From the NCBI GenBank assembly GCA_020630695.1, contig JAHDIS010000014.1, positions 1 through 64,000 of the forward strand: a DNA stretch of 64,000 nucleotides. Direction: 5' to 3'. The notes under the pieces were generated by a model. It saw only the letters and a program-made list of their open reading frames with translations. It searched no databases and was not told where the DNA came from. Source of the DNA: Paracoccaceae bacterium. Lineage in GTDB: Bacteria > Pseudomonadota > Alphaproteobacteria > Rhodobacterales > Rhodobacteraceae. How positions within the stretch are numbered: the first letter of the stretch is position 1; each line of letters starts with the position of its first letter. A program made the position numbers and the translations under genes. Of this stretch, positions 62,224 through 64,000 are shown one piece after another.

Positions 62224-63003
62224 ATGACTGAAGACTATATTCTTGGGAACCTAGACCTCGCCAGCATCGCGCTCTGGCTGTTTTTCGCGTTTTTCGTGGG
62301 TCTGGTTATCTGGATCCAGCGCGAAAATCAGCGTGAAGGCTATCCGCTGATGGATGAAGACGGAACACAGGCAGATGCCGGTGGCGTTTTCCCGCTTCCT
62401 GAAGACAAGACCTTTATCTTGCCGCATGGCCGGGGCGAATACACCGTTCCATCCCAGCAGCCACCCGAACGCGAAGGCATTGATGCTTTGCTGACGCGTG
62501 ACTTTGACAGTGGCGGCTTTCCCTTTGACCCGGCAGGCAATCCGCTGGCTGATGGCGTAGGACCGGCTGCTTGGGCCAACCGTCGCGATGAGCCTGAGCT
62601 GGATGCAAAGGGGCATCCCAAGATCGTTCCAATGGCTGGCCTGGACGCATTCCGCGTGGCCGCCGGACGCGACCCAAGAGGTCTGCCAGTGGTTGCTGGA
62701 GACGGCAAGATCGTCGGCAAGATTTCGGACATGTGGATCGACGAACCTGAGCAGTTGGTACGTTATCTCGAGATCGATCTTGATGGCGAATTTGGTGGTG
62801 GATCACGACTGGTTCCGCTGACTTTGGCTCGGATTCTGCGCAATCAGGTCAAGGTTCATTCCATCTACGGTGAGCACTTTGCCGGTGTGCCAACGATTAA
62901 GGCGACCGGTCAGGTGACCAAGCTCGAGGAAGAAAAGATCTGCGCCTACTACGGCGGCGGCAAGCTGTATGCCGACGCAAAGCGGCAAGAGCCTCAGATC
63001 TGA
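62224..63003 (+). CDS. puhA: Photosynthetic reaction centre H subunit
   Basis: The 259-residue protein has one N-terminal helix (LASIALWLFFAFFVGLVIWI, residues 12-31) and a large cytoplasmic domain with PRC-barrel motif VGKISDMWIDEPEQLVRYLE. It caps the L/M core and shapes proton transfer to QB. Ribosome-binding site AAGGAGGA precedes the ATG. A puhA promoter may lie inside lhaA, as in Rhodobacter, but none was identified. Confidence 0.97.
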   Translation: MTEDYILGNLDLASIALWLFFAFFVGLVIWIQRENQREGYPLMDEDGTQADAGGVFPLPEDKTFILPHGRGEYTVPSQQPPEREGIDALLTRDFDSGGFPFDPAGNPLADGVGPAAWANRRDEPELDAKGHPKIVPMAGLDAFRVAAGRDPRGLPVVAGDGKIVGKISDMWIDEPEQLVRYLEIDLDGEFGGGSRLVPLTLARILRNQVKVHSIYGEHFAGVPTIKATGQVTKLEEEKICAYYGGGKLYADAKRQEPQI

Positions 63004-63072
63004 TAACCACTGGCGGGCCGCTTTGGCGGCGGCCCGTCCCAGTCCATTACGGCCAATCGGGGGGTATCCGCT

Positions 63073-63708
63073 ATGAGCCACGATGATTTTGCAACCGAGC
63101 CTGTTGAAGGTCTGCCAGAACTGCCGCCCGAGGGTGAACGGATTCTGTGGCAGGGTCGTCCCGCATGGTGGCAGCTGACTTGGGAAAGCCTCAGCGTGCC
63201 GTGGATTGCCGGATATTTTGTATTTCTCGCCCTTTGGCGATTTGGCGCAGTATTCGATCTGATGCCGTTCGGGCAAGCGGTCGGTGCCTCTGTACCCTTC
63301 CTGATCCTTGGTGCGCTGGTCATCGCTGGTCTGATGATCGTCGGCTTCGTGCAGGCGCGTTCGACCATGTACACCGTGACCAACAAGCGGATCGCAATGC
63401 GCATCGGCGCGGCGCTGACAGTGACGCTCAATCTGCCTTACACGCAGGTCAAAAATGCGTCTCTATCCCTGCGGAAAAATGGCACCGGGACGATCGCGAT
63501 TGAACCCTCGTCAGAGATGCCACTGGGATACGCAATGTGCTGGCCGCATGTGCGCCCCTGGTACATTCGTAACACCCAGCCTGCGCTGCGGTGCATTCCT
63601 GAAGCGGAAAAAGTAGCCCGCATGATCGCAGACTCTGCCGAGGCACGTGTTTCCATGCCGCAGGTCAAACGAAATGACGTGGGTGCTGCCCCCGTCGCCG
63701 CGGAATAG
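63073..63708 (+). CDS. puhB: PuhB, photosynthetic complex assembly protein
   Basis: The 211-residue PH-domain membrane protein begins near EGLPELPPEGERILWQGRPAWW. Two or three hydrophobic segments follow (about 35-57 and 70-95), then a PH-like (bPH) region with ARSTMYTVTNKRIAMRIG. PuhB assists reaction centre and LH1 assembly. It is 69 bases after puhA, in the normal order puhABC. Confidence 0.94.
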   Translation: MSHDDFATEPVEGLPELPPEGERILWQGRPAWWQLTWESLSVPWIAGYFVFLALWRFGAVFDLMPFGQAVGASVPFLILGALVIAGLMIVGFVQARSTMYTVTNKRIAMRIGAALTVTLNLPYTQVKNASLSLRKNGTGTIAIEPSSEMPLGYAMCWPHVRPWYIRNTQPALRCIPEAEKVARMIADSAEARVSMPQVKRNDVGAAPVAAE

Positions 63709-63717
63709 GGGGGCGCT

Positions 63718-64000
63718 ATGGCAGAATCCACACGCATTCACGCGCCAGACAAAGAGCTTGTCCCACGCGCAATGGTTCGGCTGATGTTTGGCCTTGTCAT
63801 GCTGTGCCTGTTGATGGTTTCGGCACATGTCTGGACCGGCCAACCTGTTGTTTCGGCACCACCAGACAGCGCAATCAAGGTTGAAAAGACTCTGTTTCTT
63901 CAGGGTGAGATGTCTGGCGCCGCCCGAGTTCTTGATGCCAATGGCAGCGTCATCGCGGATCTTTCACCTGAACAGGGCGGGTTCCTTTCCGGGGTTTGGC
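63718..64000 (+). CDS. puhC: PuhC, photosynthetic complex assembly protein (N-terminal part)
   Basis: ATG at 63718 opens a frame that runs off the window after 94 codons. It has a short basic N-terminus, one helix (MVRLMFGLVMLCLLMVSAHV, about residues 19-38) and the start of a periplasmic domain with VEKTLFLQGEMSG. This and the place after puhB identify PuhC, which aids RC-LH1 organisation. AGGGGGGCG precedes the start, 9 bases after puhB. Confidence 0.92.
   Translation, partial: MAESTRIHAPDKELVPRAMVRLMFGLVMLCLLMVSAHVWTGQPVVSAPPDSAIKVEKTLFLQGEMSGAARVLDANGSVIADLSPEQGGFLSGVW

Overview
The window reads as chromosomal DNA of an aerobic anoxygenic phototrophic alphaproteobacterium, most likely a marine Rhodobacterales member of the Roseobacter group. 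The evidence is a complete-looking bacteriochlorophyll a / spheroidenone photosynthesis gene cluster (PGC) in Roseobacter-type order, pufQBALMC without pufX, PpsR/AerR regulators, and the alphaproteobacterial origin-proximal gene block. I cannot name a species from sequence reading alone. I saw no tRNA, rRNA, CRISPR array, transposase or integrase.

Region 1 (1-8,000): the 5' part of a malic enzyme, mutS, the heat-shock pair hrcA-grpE, and an rph-rdgB-hemW operon. Region 2 (7,629-21,102) is the origin/partition neighbourhood. On the minus strand, rho-mnmE-mnmG-rsmG-parA-parB run away from a 526-base gene-free interval (14,409-14,934) with several DnaA-box-like 9-mers, the best oriC candidate here. 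On the plus strand, maf-aroE-coaE-dnaQ run away on the other side, followed by secB/fxsA, timA-mltA-smr. Two perfect 16-base parS palindromes lie inside the start regions of rsmG and mnmG.

Region 3 (22,371-64,000) is the PGC. Its blocks are crtA-bchI-bchD-bchO (minus); crtI-crtB-tspO (plus); crtD-crtC (minus); crtE-crtF (plus); bchCXYZ-pufQBALMC (plus), ending at a strong terminator; dxs (plus); bchG-pucC-like-bchP-idi (minus); aerR-ppsR (minus); and bchFNBH-small ORF-bchLM-lhaA-puhABC (plus, running off the end). Dxs, Idi and CrtE supply isoprenoids. BchIDH, BchM, BchNBL, BchXYZ, BchF, BchC, BchG and BchP build bacteriochlorophyll a. CrtB, I, C, D, F and A make spheroidenone. Puf and Puh make RC-LH1, with LhaA, PuhB and PuhC as assembly factors. 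The cyclase (acsF or bchE), bchJ and puc genes are not in the window; acsF would be expected just past puhC.

Regulation is readable. Ten perfect TGT-N12-ACA (PpsR/CrtJ) palindromes sit in five short promoter intervals of about 0.7 kb in total, where roughly 0.2 would be expected by chance. Most of the window is a well-known system. The least conventional items are a 40-codon ORF bridging bchH and bchL, with two mutually exclusive RNA hairpins over the bchL ribosome-binding site; a long dual-coding crtD/crtC overlap; parS sites that contain or adjoin start codons; and the closeness of the PGC to the origin.
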